DNA from: Cyanobium sp. AMD-g
GTDB taxonomy: Bacteria; Cyanobacteriota; Cyanobacteriia; PCC-6307; Cyanobiaceae
Length of the DNA stretch: 58,098 bases
Assembly: GCF_024346395.1 (NCBI RefSeq)
Contig: NZ_JAGQCW010000010.1
Span: 1-58,098 of the forward strand
Reading direction: 5' to 3'
A program made the position numbers and the translations under genes. Shown here one piece after another: positions 41,801 to 49,140 of the stretch. Below the pieces are notes generated by a model. The model saw nothing but the letters and a program-made list of their open reading frames with translations. It had not been told where the DNA came from and searched no databases. How positions within the stretch are numbered: the first letter of the stretch is position 1; each line of letters begins with the position of its first letter.

Positions 41801-42089
41801 GAAACGCCACGGTGATGTTGGCGATGCCATCGGAGGAGGTGTTCGAGTACATGTATTTCATGTCTTCGACCCCGTTGATTTCCTTCTCCAGCACGTTCGT
41901 CACCGTATCGACGGTGGTGCGGGCGTCGGCACCGATGTTGGTGGCCGTCACATTGATCTGCGTCGGTGCCAGCTGGGGCAGTTTCTCCAGGGGCAGCAGC
42001 GGGATGGCGATGCCGCCCATGATCAGGATCACCAGCGAGCAGACGGTGGTGAGGACCGGGCCACGGATGAAGCGATCGGACAGGCTCAT
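38865..42089 (-). CDS. third RND efflux pump (HAE1 family), no adaptor in operon
   Basis: 1074 residues of standard AcrB/MexF layout: FIRGPVLTTVCSLVILIMG, porter domains, TM4 D415/D416 in GTVTDDAVVIVQAIKD, TM10 K963 in GMASKNAILIVEQAN, and a short TM6-TM7 linker (LRPEGAPPGPIDKIINLLFGW) without inserted helices. The TM4 environment (TVTDD with IVQ) differs from that of the other two pumps. The ATG at 42089 overlaps the SulP stop by four bases. No membrane-fusion adaptor is encoded in this operon, so it must use one from elsewhere, possibly one of the two 6-15 kb away. Confidence 0.94.
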   Translation of the reverse strand: MSLSDRFIRGPVLTTVCSLVILIMGGIAIPLLPLEKLPQLAPTQINVTATNIGADARTTVDTVTNVLEKEINGVEDMKYMYSNTSSDGIANITVAFPVAVERNTAQVNVQNRVNQATPGLPEVVKQTGVTVEAASPSLLLAFGFYSDTDALGKPLYDPLFMSNFVDRTLVDEVRRIPGIGNTVIIGERKFALRIWLDPQKLAAYSLTPLDVERALKEQNIQTGAGRIGQEPMVPGQQFAIPLKAESRFTSVADAENLIVKVGDGGEVAKIRDIGRVELGAENYDLIATLGGRPSAGLALYQLPGANALDTGTRVKALVETLSADFPPGLRYEIPYDSTLFVTTSLKDVTSNLFQAIVMAVLTILLFLQDWRSTLVPALAMPVAMIGAMAVVLGFGFSINQLTMFGIILAIGTVTDDAVVIVQAIKDKLGQGMRPLQAALDAMNELATPSITAALVQLAVFIPVCFFPGTTGIVYRQFAITLAAAIVFSTFNALTFSPTIAALFLRPEGAPPGPIDKIINLLFGWIFRPFNRGFAAVFSWYGRTIEALVRHRHTVVALFVVGLLATVMMLRIVPTGFIPEEDQGLMILLGEAPPSVSLGYTQKQVEQVNGILADFPSIESYLGAAGYGLEGNSYNKYLFFIRLKAWDQRTNPDQSVFSILAQLNQRLQKEINGSFAFATNVPPVDGVGATGGLEFQLQNRAGLPTDALLRNLNAMIEAARKRPELERVATTFTPGVEQLSIRVNRDLVKSLDVDIDEVFGTLQAYLGGRYVNDFVFDKDQYRVYIQADGPYRTDPAAITSFYVRSRKGDLVQLSDVVSTERFFAPPTITRYNVYESIKIQATPAPGYSSGQGLAAMEAVAAEVLDPGFGYEWTGLSLEERTAGGATGAIFALAFVLVFLVMAAQYGSYVDPLIILLTVPLATLGAMVAIWIRANALQAGSFWPVISNDIFAQVGLLMLIGMASKNAILIVEQANEYLRLGMGLSQAGIAAAKARFQPIVMTAASGLVGYIPLMTASGAGAISRWSIGTVSFGGYLVATVLSLGVAPVLFIVIKGLERTYLLREPATPDALPPSQP

Positions 42090-43774
42090 GGCATCGCACC
42101 CGTGACGTGCTCCGAAAACGCCGTGATCGCCGTGGGCAGGGTGGGGAAGAAGCGCTCGGGCCCGATCCGCTCGACCACACCGGCTTTGGCCAATTGCGCG
42201 TAAAGGTCCTGCTTCACCCGGGCCATGGCGAAGACGATCCCCTGGCCGGCAATCTGCTCCTGCAGCTCCAGCAGCATGTCGGCGGCTGTGATGTCGATCT
42301 CCACGATCGCCTCGGCGTTGAGCACGAACCACTGGACGGGGCTCTGCTCGGAGGCGATGGCCGCCAGTGCTCGGCGACGAAAATCCTCGGCATTGGCGAA
42401 GCAGAGGGGCGCGTCATAGCGGTAGAGCACCAGCCCGGGGACTGTTGTGGCCCCCTCCCAGTCGGCCACGTCGTGCAGGCCGGCCAGGTGGGGGACGTCG
42501 CCCAGGACGGCGTCATGGGGGCGCACCAGGCGGGCGAACAGATCGATCACCGACAGTGCCACAGCCAGCCCCACGCCCACCAGGATGTCGGTCAGCAGCA
42601 CGCCCGCGAAGGTGATCAGCGCCAGACGGAACTCGCTCAGCTTGAAGCGCCGCATCCGCCGGAACTCCGGGATGTCGATCAGGCGCAGAGCGGCGTAGAT
42701 CACAATTGCGCCCAGGGCTGTCTTCGGGAACAGGGCCAGGACCGGACGCAGGAACAGCAGCACCACCAGCACCACCAGAAAGGCCACCAGCGAGAACAGC
42801 TGGGAGCGGCTGCCGAGCGAATCGCCGATGGCCGTGCGACTGCCGCTGCTGCTCACCGGAAAGCCCTGCATCAGGCCGTTGCCCAGATTCACCGCCCCCA
42901 GGGCCAGCAGCTCCTGGTTGGCGTCGATCCTGTAGCCGCCCCGGGCCGCGAAGGCCCGGGCGGTCAGCACGTTGTCGGAGTACCCCACGAGCGCGATGCC
43001 GACAGCCGCGGACAGCAGGTAATTCCATTGGCTCGGCGCGATGCCGTGGGGCAAGGTGAAGCTGGGCAGCCCCGCGGGGATCGTGCCGATCACGGCGACA
43101 CCGCGTTGATCCAGGTGGAACACCGACACCACGGCGACGGCCAGCAGCACCGCCAGCAGCGGACCGGGGGCCGTGGGGAAGCGGCGCTGGACCAGCAGCA
43201 GGAACACCAGCACCCCGAACGCCAGCAAAAGGGTGGGCAGGTGAATCTCACCGGCGCGAGCGAGCAGCTCCCGCAGCTGGCCCAGCAGGGATTCGGCCTT
43301 CAGATCCAGGCCGCTGACCTTGCCGATCTGGCCGGTGATCATGATCACCGCCACCCCGGCCATGTAGCCCACCAGGATCGGCTTGGAGAGCAGATCGGCC
43401 AGGAACCCCAGCCGGCTCCAGGCGCCGAGCAGGCAAGCCAGCCCCACGAACAGGGCCAGCAGGCTGGCGAGGCTGGCGTAAGCCCCGGCATCTCCCGCCG
43501 CGATCGGCGCGATGGCCGCCGCCGTCATCACGGCGGTGGTGGATTCCGGACCCACGGAGAGCTGCGGTGAGGAGCCGAGCAGGGCATAGAGAAGGATCGG
43601 CGGCAGGATGGCCCACAGCCCAGCCACGGGAGCCACACCAGCCAATTCGGCGTAGGCCATGCATTGGGGGATCAGGTAGGCCGCCACGGTGAACCCTGCG
43701 AGCACATCGCCCCGCAACCAGGATGGTTGGTCGTTGCGAAGTCGCCGCAGGCCAGGCGTGAGTGTGACGGACAT
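42086..43774 (-). CDS. SulP family anion transporter with STAS domain
   Basis: A 562-residue transporter with the SulP N-terminal signature AGFTVAAYLIPQCMAYAELAGVAPVAGLWA, GPESTTAVM, GYSDNVLTARAFAARGGY and FPVSSSGSRTAIGDSLGSRSQLFSLVA. After about 12-14 helices comes a cytoplasmic STAS domain (APLCFANAEDFRRRALAAI, WFVLNAEAIVEIDITAADML). SulP proteins in cyanobacteria carry bicarbonate (BicA), sulfate or other anions; I cannot tell which. ATG 43774 (MSVTLTPGLRR) is preferred; an in-frame ATG at 43831 would add 19 residues. It is the first gene of the operon with the third RND pump. Confidence 0.9.
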   Translation of the reverse strand: MSVTLTPGLRRLRNDQPSWLRGDVLAGFTVAAYLIPQCMAYAELAGVAPVAGLWAILPPILLYALLGSSPQLSVGPESTTAVMTAAAIAPIAAGDAGAYASLASLLALFVGLACLLGAWSRLGFLADLLSKPILVGYMAGVAVIMITGQIGKVSGLDLKAESLLGQLRELLARAGEIHLPTLLLAFGVLVFLLLVQRRFPTAPGPLLAVLLAVAVVSVFHLDQRGVAVIGTIPAGLPSFTLPHGIAPSQWNYLLSAAVGIALVGYSDNVLTARAFAARGGYRIDANQELLALGAVNLGNGLMQGFPVSSSGSRTAIGDSLGSRSQLFSLVAFLVVLVVLLFLRPVLALFPKTALGAIVIYAALRLIDIPEFRRMRRFKLSEFRLALITFAGVLLTDILVGVGLAVALSVIDLFARLVRPHDAVLGDVPHLAGLHDVADWEGATTVPGLVLYRYDAPLCFANAEDFRRRALAAIASEQSPVQWFVLNAEAIVEIDITAADMLLELQEQIAGQGIVFAMARVKQDLYAQLAKAGVVERIGPERFFPTLPTAITAFSEHVTGAMP

Positions 43775-43831
43775 CCCATTTCCCTGGCGCACCGTCGTCT
43801 CCCGTGCATTCGCTGACCAGTGCAGCTCCAC

Positions 43832-44850
43832 TCGGTGCCCGCTGCTCAGCCTCTTCCCTTCACAATGGCATCCGTGGGGAGGCTGTCGACAGGCTCAGCG
43901 AGGACTCACTGTTTTCCGTTGCATCCAAAGACATTCGCGCGTCCCAGCGATCCATGACCAGCAGAGCTTGAACATCAGCCTCTGGACTGACAGGCAGGGG
44001 CTGGTCGTGGTTGTTTCAGCTGAGCATGGCGTTCATCAACCGTGATAGAGAGATGCATGAATTTCGCACGTTAGATCGCTAGCCACCGGCTGCTTCGCCG
44101 AGCGCAAGGAGCGGAATCTGGAGCTCTGCGATGCTCCATTGGACAGTCATGTTGATCCTTTCAGGGCCTTGGTATCTCTCTCGAAGTACGCCTCCACAAG
44201 ATCCTGATTCAGAACAAGAGACAGGGCTGGATCGCGATCTTCCCCCAGCAGCTCCACCTGTCGCTTGTTTGCATCTTCATGGTGAATAAGGCGGTGGGTG
44301 GAGCCTTGGCCAGGAGGATGTTGAACGAGCCTACGGCGCAGCTGAGCGAAGCAGCATCGCCCACGCCTCCACCTCAGGCCCCAAGGAACAAGGAGCCGTC
44401 ATTGGCCGTCCGGGGGTGCGGCTGAGAACAAGTCGCTACCATCTCCTTGATGTGTATGCCGAATGGATGTGAGGCGGAGTTGATTCTACTTGTTTCCATC
44501 ATTAGGCTGGAAATTCGCCGTCAGAGCGTTACGGGGATCGTGTGGCAGGGCCATGCCCAGCGCTTGTTGCGTTCCTTCTGGTCCGGTAGGGCGATGCGTT
44601 GGTCAATGCAGCATCAGAGGCAGGAGAGCACATTCGTTTGTGGCCTGATGATCACATGATTCTTGTGTATCAGCCGGCTTGCACAGGTCTGGGAACGGAC
44701 GTTTGTCTTGAGCAAGGGAAAGGCTCCAGAGCTGGCCAGATGGCATCCTGTCCAGGTGCTGCATCCCCTTGGAAAGCTGTGTAACTCTTTGCCCCAATCC
44801 AGTCAGGTAAGCCCGTTTGAGACATGCAGTCGGTAGTCTGCTGACATCAG
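43832..44850. other. 1-kb poorly coding region of lower GC
   Basis: Between the SulP operon and the small secreted protein. Base composition is visibly less GC-rich than the surrounding genes, and no frame reads as a family member. Short frames at 44447-44659 and 44599-44784 overlap in different phases and look like fragments. One minus-strand stretch (44147-44398) has protein-like composition. It probably contains the SulP promoter (near 43850) and decayed genes. Confidence 0.5.
44147..44398 (-). pseudogene. possible decayed reading frame
   Basis: About 83 open codons without ATG, GTG or TTG, ending at a TGA (44147-44149) that overlaps a following ATG. The last 50 residues (HRLIHHEDANKRQVELL... 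and LVLNQDLVEAYFERDTKAL) have balanced, helix-like composition, unlike antisense noise. It could be the 3' remnant of a lost gene. I recognise no family. Confidence 0.25.
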
Positions 44851-45186
44851 TTGAATGGAGTCCTGATTTTGGTTTTGTTTTCTGGCCGCCGACCCCTGGT
44901 TCAATGCTGGCATTCCAGGTTCAGATCTCAGATCTTATGGGCCGCCCTGCCGCTGGCCAGCCTCCTGATCCCCCATCCGGCCCAGGCCTTCGACAGAGGT
45001 CGCGTCATGGGGCTCTGCACGGCAGGATTTGATGCAGCGATGTCCGCCGCTCAGAAGACAGCACCGGCTGGAATGGCTTCCTTTACCTGCCAATGCTTTG
45101 TTGATAAAGTTGAGAATGGAGAAAGTATCGACAAGGCGAGGTTGACTTGCCGCCAGCAGGCAGCCTCTCGGTACAAAGTTCAATAG
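44851..45186 (+). CDS. small secreted cysteine-containing protein
   Basis: A 111-codon frame from TTG 44851. The segment ILWAALPLASLLIPHPAQA is a plausible signal peptide with an AQA cleavage site. The mature ~65 residues begin FDRGRVMGLCTAGFDAAMSAAQK and contain FTCQCFVDKVENGESIDKARLTC, with four cysteines likely in disulfides. The CxCFVD...G.S...A...C pattern resembles small exported cyanobacterial proteins of unknown function. The true start is uncertain because the first 30 codons are not signal-like. Confidence 0.55.
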   Translation: MNGVLILVLFSGRRPLVQCWHSRFRSQILWAALPLASLLIPHPAQAFDRGRVMGLCTAGFDAAMSAAQKTAPAGMASFTCQCFVDKVENGESIDKARLTCRQQAASRYKVQ

Positions 45187-45675
45187 CACATCCGCGCGGC
45201 AGTCAGAATGCTGGCCACAAAGCCCTGGCCCCCTTTCCATCGCGAGCGGAACCTTGACCAAATGGACGTCAGTCTGATGTCGGCCCGATTGCCCTGAGCC
45301 CTGCCTTGCCCTGCTCCTGATCGGAGAGGGCCGTTCCACCCAGGAGGAGGAGGCCATCCCCGTGGCCCTGGTCGTGGCCGAGTGTCGCAGCTTGCAACGG
45401 CGGTGGTTGCTGGACCTTGCGGCGGTCATCGGGCAGCCGCCGCCACAGTGCCCTCTCACCGCCGGGGCTGTCCTGCCGGAGGGATGGAGGCGCCGGTAGC
45501 ACTCATCATCCCGACGCATGTCAGTGAGCTGATGCCCCTGAATTGCGCGATGAACCACCGCTTCCGCGCCCCCTACCGTCGCCGCCAGTGTGAGGGCCCG
45601 ACCAGCCGCGATGTTCAGACCTGTCCTGACGAGAAGTGCGGTTAGGATCCCTATCCGTATGTGCTGCCAACCAGG
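45187..45675. other. 489-base region with a degenerate frame
   Basis: No intact gene. A plus-strand frame at 45281-45499 is protein-like but lacks a normal start (see the pseudogene entry). The rest, 45500-45675, has no coding signal and should hold the promoter of the Anbu peptidase gene. Confidence 0.45.
45281..45499 (+). pseudogene. probable gene remnant without start codon
   Basis: 72 codons between an in-frame TGA (45275) and TAG (45497). The sequence LALLLIGEGRSTQEEEAIPV followed by ALVVAECRSLQRRWLLDLAAVIG looks like a real helical protein end. An ATG in another frame at 45277 reads MSARLP and then stops, so a single frameshift near 45295 could have split the gene. CTG initiation inside the frame is the other possibility. 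Confidence 0.35.
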
Positions 45676-46437
45676 GTGACGTATTGCATTGGCTACTGGC
45701 TGGAGAAGGGCCTGGTCATGGCCTCGGATTCCCGCACGAATGCAGGGGTTGATTATATTTCGAGCTACAGCAAGATGTACGTTTTCCAGCCGGCCTCGGA
45801 TCGGCTGTTCGTGCTGCTTGCCGCCGGCAACCTGGCCACCACCCAGGCGGTGGTCAGCTGGATTCGCCGTGATCTCGATCGGCCGGCCGAGACCTTCATC
45901 ACCGGGGGCAGGGATCTGCGCTCCTGTGATTATCTGTTTGAGGCGGCCGCCTACATCGGCCGGGTGAGTGTGGCGGTGCAGCAGGAGAATGCGGAGGCGC
46001 TGCAGCAGGCGGGAGCCAGCGGGGGGGCCTCCTTCATCCTGGGGGGGCAGATCGCCGGTGAGCCCCACGGCCTGTATCTGGTCTATCCCCAGGGCAACGC
46101 CATCATGGCCACCCGCGAAACGCCGTATCTGCAGATCGGCGAGACGAAGTACGGCAAACCTCCGCTGGATAACGTGGGCCACACCAACCTGTCCCTGGAG
46201 GACGCGGCCCGTCTCTGCCTGATCTCTGAGGTGCTCACCCAGCGTTCCAATCTCAGCGTTGGGCCCCCGTTCGAGCTGGCGATCCTCCCTGCCGACGCCC
46301 TGGCGCTGGCCCACCGGCTGACCTTTCCGGCGCAGGCGCCGGAATTGGCGGCCATGGTCGAGACCTGGAGCGACGCCCAGCGGGAGGCGCTGCACCGCCT
46401 GCCCAGCTTCCCCTGGGAGCAGTCGCCGCCGGGCTGA
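45676..46437 (+). CDS. Anbu-type proteasome-like peptidase
   Basis: A 253-residue member of the Ntn-hydrolase proteasome beta-subunit superfamily, Anbu branch. I place the start at GTG 45676 because it gives M-T-Y-C-I-G, putting the catalytic threonine at position 2, exposed after Met removal. GTG 45661 would bury it. MASDSRTNAGVDYISSYSKM is the Anbu hallmark after the nucleophile, and GGQIAGEPHGLYLVYPQGN follows near residue 145. Anbu often neighbours transglutaminase, ATP-grasp and alpha-E genes, but none of these is here. The substrate is unknown. It is followed after 44 bases by glutaminase. Confidence 0.9.
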   Translation: MTYCIGYWLEKGLVMASDSRTNAGVDYISSYSKMYVFQPASDRLFVLLAAGNLATTQAVVSWIRRDLDRPAETFITGGRDLRSCDYLFEAAAYIGRVSVAVQQENAEALQQAGASGGASFILGGQIAGEPHGLYLVYPQGNAIMATRETPYLQIGETKYGKPPLDNVGHTNLSLEDAARLCLISEVLTQRSNLSVGPPFELAILPADALALAHRLTFPAQAPELAAMVETWSDAQREALHRLPSFPWEQSPPG

Positions 46438-46481
46438 ACCTGCTGGCAGCGCCGTTGTCCCCCTCACCACCGTTCCCCGCC

Positions 46482-47468
46482 ATGTGGTCCGTTTCCGAAT
46501 GGGTGTCCAACGGCCACCTACCCACCGCCGAGGTTGTGCAGGCGCTGGTGGCTGAGGCCCATGGCCGCTTCGCCCCGGTTCTGGATGGTCAGGTGGCCGA
46601 CTACATCCCCGCCCTGGCGGCCGCGCCTCCCGACCACTTCGGCCTTTGCGTCTCCAGCTGCGGCGGAGCGTTGTTCGAGGCGGGCGAGGCCCGGGTGGCC
46701 TTCAGCATCCAGAGCATCTCCAAGCCCTTCCTGTTCGCCCTGATCTGCCAGGCCATCGGTGAGGAGGAGGCCCGCGAGAAGCTCGGGGTCAACAGCACCG
46801 GCCTGCCATTCAATTCCGTTCTGGCGGTGGAGCGCAGTGGCGACGGCCTCTCCAACCCGATGGTGAATGCCGGGGCGATCGCCGCCACCAGCCTGGCCCC
46901 GGGAGCCAGCAGCGAGGCGAAGTGGGCCTTCATCCAGGACGGCTTCTCGCGCTTCGCCGGCCGGCGGCTGGAGATCGACATGCGGGTCTTCGATTCGGAG
47001 CTGGCCAGCAATCGCCGCAACGCCGGTCTGGCCACGCTGCTGAGCGACCATGACCGCATCTGGTGGGATCCCGACGAAGCCACCGAGCTTTACACCCGCC
47101 AGTGTTCCCTCAGTGTCACGGCAGCCGACCTGGCGGTGATGGCCGCCACCCTGGCCAACGGCGGACGTCAGCCCGTCACGGGTGAGCAGGTGATCGAGGC
47201 GATCCATTGCCAGCACGTGCTGGCGGTGATGGTCACCGCCGGGTTATATGAAACCTCCGGTGACTGGCTGTATGCCACCGGCCTGCCAGGGAAGAGCGGC
47301 GTGGCCGGTGGCATGATCACGGTGGCCCCGGGCAAGGGGGGCCTGGCGACGTATTCGCCACCCCTCGATGAGGCGGGCAACAGCGTGCGCGGCCAGCTCA
47401 CGGCGCGCTTCCTCTCCGAACGCCTGGGACTGAACCTGTTCGCCTCCCGGCCCGAAGGGAGCCCCTGA
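46482..47468 (+). CDS. glsA: glutaminase
   Basis: A 328-residue serine-dependent beta-lactamase-fold glutaminase converting glutamine to glutamate and ammonia. The catalytic S-x-x-K is S78-I-S-K81 in FSIQSISKPF. Also visible: YIPALA, GLPFNSVLAVE, NPMVNAGAIA, LYTRQCSLSVTAADLAVMAATLANGG and the C-terminal LPGKSGVAGGM. ATG 46482 (MWSVSEWV) is chosen over TTG 46455. The position upstream of an AI-2E permease and near a GltS glutamate symporter fits glutamate handling. Confidence 0.94.
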   Translation: MWSVSEWVSNGHLPTAEVVQALVAEAHGRFAPVLDGQVADYIPALAAAPPDHFGLCVSSCGGALFEAGEARVAFSIQSISKPFLFALICQAIGEEEAREKLGVNSTGLPFNSVLAVERSGDGLSNPMVNAGAIAATSLAPGASSEAKWAFIQDGFSRFAGRRLEIDMRVFDSELASNRRNAGLATLLSDHDRIWWDPDEATELYTRQCSLSVTAADLAVMAATLANGGRQPVTGEQVIEAIHCQHVLAVMVTAGLYETSGDWLYATGLPGKSGVAGGMITVAPGKGGLATYSPPLDEAGNSVRGQLTARFLSERLGLNLFASRPEGSP

Positions 47469-47542
47469 AGCATGGCTGCTGCAAGGGAGATGACGGCCTC
47501 ACCTGTCTACGATCCAGCCTCCGCAGGGGGCCTTTTGTCGCC

Positions 47543-48547
47543 ATGATCAGCACCACCAATCTCGTGCGCTATCTCCTGCTGGTGGCCTGTATCGGCGTCA
47601 CGGTGGTGATCTTCAATTACTTTTCAGGCACGATTGCGGTGTTCACGGCAGCCGCCATCGTGGCGGCCCTGCTCAACATCCCGGTGAAGTGGCTGTGCCG
47701 CTATCTGCCGCGGGGATGGTCGATTGCCGCCGTTTCCTGCGGCGCCCTGATCCTCTTTGTGGGCTTCGTCACTGGCATTGGCCTGCAGGTGCTCAACCAG
47801 GGCCAGGGTCTGCTGATGGATCTGCAAGGCACCTTGAAACAGCAGGATCTCACGCCCCTGCATCAATATCTCAAAACCTATGGATTCGACAGAATCACAT
47901 CGCTGCTGCAGGAGGGCCTGCTGACGGGACTGGGGTTGTTGCAAACCGTGTTTTCCGGGGTCTTCACACTGATTTTCGGTGCGGTGATCAGTCTCTACAT
48001 GCTGATCGACGGCGAGAAGCTCTGGAAAGGATTCCTGGGGCTGATTCCTGAGCAGCACCGTGATCGTTTCGCTGAGACCTTTCTGCAGAGTGTCCTGGGA
48101 TTCATTCGCGGTCAGCTGCTGCTGATGGTATTTCTGACCGTCTCAACGGCCGTGATTTTCCCGGTGCTGGGAGTGAAGTACAGCCTGATTCTGGCCGTCA
48201 TTGTGGGGGTCCTTGATGTGATCCCAGGGATCGGCGCCACCCTCGGCATCGTGTTGATTTCCCTGATGGTCTTCGCCTCCCAGGGGGGAGACATCGGCTT
48301 GCGGGCCTTGATCGCGTCCGTGCTGCTCGGTCAGATTCAGGACAATATCGTCCGGCCCAAGGTGATGGGTGAGGCGATGGAGCTCAATCCGGTGATTCTC
48401 TTTCTGGCCCTGTTCATCGGACAGCGGGTCGCTGGCCTGTTGGGGGTGTTCCTTTCGATCCCCATTGCCGGCATGATTGCGATCTGGATTCATTCCGATC
48501 GCCAGCAGCAGGAGCCCATCCTCCTCACTCCAGCTGGTGAGGATTAG
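47543..48547 (+). CDS. AI-2E family (PerM-type) membrane transporter
   Basis: 334 residues with eight or so hydrophobic segments. Signature elements: FTAAAIVAALLNIPVKWL, GVFTLIFGAVISLYMLIDGEKLWKG, the large amphipathic region, and the conserved C-terminal VLLGQIQDNIVRPKVMGEAMELNPVILFLALFIG. The family exports or moves varied solutes, and in some bacteria acts in Na+(Li+)/H+ antiport; AI-2 is only one proposed substrate. ATG 47543. It may be co-transcribed with glsA, 74 bases upstream. Confidence 0.88.
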   Translation: MISTTNLVRYLLLVACIGVTVVIFNYFSGTIAVFTAAAIVAALLNIPVKWLCRYLPRGWSIAAVSCGALILFVGFVTGIGLQVLNQGQGLLMDLQGTLKQQDLTPLHQYLKTYGFDRITSLLQEGLLTGLGLLQTVFSGVFTLIFGAVISLYMLIDGEKLWKGFLGLIPEQHRDRFAETFLQSVLGFIRGQLLLMVFLTVSTAVIFPVLGVKYSLILAVIVGVLDVIPGIGATLGIVLISLMVFASQGGDIGLRALIASVLLGQIQDNIVRPKVMGEAMELNPVILFLALFIGQRVAGLLGVFLSIPIAGMIAIWIHSDRQQQEPILLTPAGED

Positions 48548-48673
48548 GGCAGTGATCAGGGCGAGGCCCCCGTCTTGCAGGCATTCGGCGTCATCGTCCC
48601 AAGGGCGTTTGAGGGGGTGTTGCAGCCGGCTGTCATGCTGCTCGTCACTGATCTCCTCGCTAAGCCCTTGCCT

Positions 48674-49135
48674 GTGAAACGCACGATCCTTGCCACCCTC
48701 ACGGCCCTTGCCGCTACGGCGGCCACCGAGGTTCCGGCGGCGCACGCCAGCTGCCGCTTTCTGATGCCGCTGGGGGGCGGCGGCAACCCGGTGGTGTCAA
48801 AGCGGATCGGGCCAGACCGGCTCGTGGGCCGGACGAACTGGAACACCGACTTCATCGTGGATCGCAACTTCCGCCGTTATCGCTTCTTCTTCACATCGGC
48901 CTCCAGCGAGCGGGCCAGCTTCCCGGTGTCCGGTTTCATGGTGTTCACCGACGGCAGCAACCTGCAGGTGATCAACGAAACACCGACCTTCGAACCCGGC
49001 ACGGGTCGGATGTTCGGACCTTTCCAGGCGGTTCCCGGCAAGCGCACCAGGCTGATGAATTTCCGGGTGGGCTCGTCCACCACGCCGGCGGCCCTTGGAT
49101 TCAGCTATCGCATCTCTGTCCAGGGCTGTGATTAA
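48674..49135 (+). CDS. secreted beta-rich protein, hypothetical
   Basis: 153 residues from GTG 48674. The N-terminus VKRTILATLTALAATAATEVPAAHA is a signal peptide, followed by CRFLMPLGGGGNPVVSKR and a mature domain of alternating strands (NTDFIVDRNFRRYRFFF, FPVSGFMVFTDGSNLQVIN) closing with YRISVQGCD. Cysteines at the start and end of the mature part could form a disulfide. No family recognised. The frame is open to 48575, but those residues do not look like a signal. It lies 5 bases before gltS. Confidence 0.65.
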   Translation: MKRTILATLTALAATAATEVPAAHASCRFLMPLGGGGNPVVSKRIGPDRLVGRTNWNTDFIVDRNFRRYRFFFTSASSERASFPVSGFMVFTDGSNLQVINETPTFEPGTGRMFGPFQAVPGKRTRLMNFRVGSSTTPAALGFSYRISVQGCD

Positions 49136-49140
49136 AACCC

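Noticed and set aside
44447..44784. two small overlapping frames in the low-GC region
   Set aside because: Different phases, no family features, an in-frame TAG at the junction of the plausible pieces; best read as non-coding or debris.
45269..45502. minus-strand 77-codon frame
   Set aside because: The plus strand of the same interval has more protein-like composition; the minus frame is Gly/Arg/Pro-rich noise.
44935..46470. 511-codon minus-strand frame across the Anbu gene
   Set aside because: It runs antisense through a recognisable Anbu gene and has no family features.
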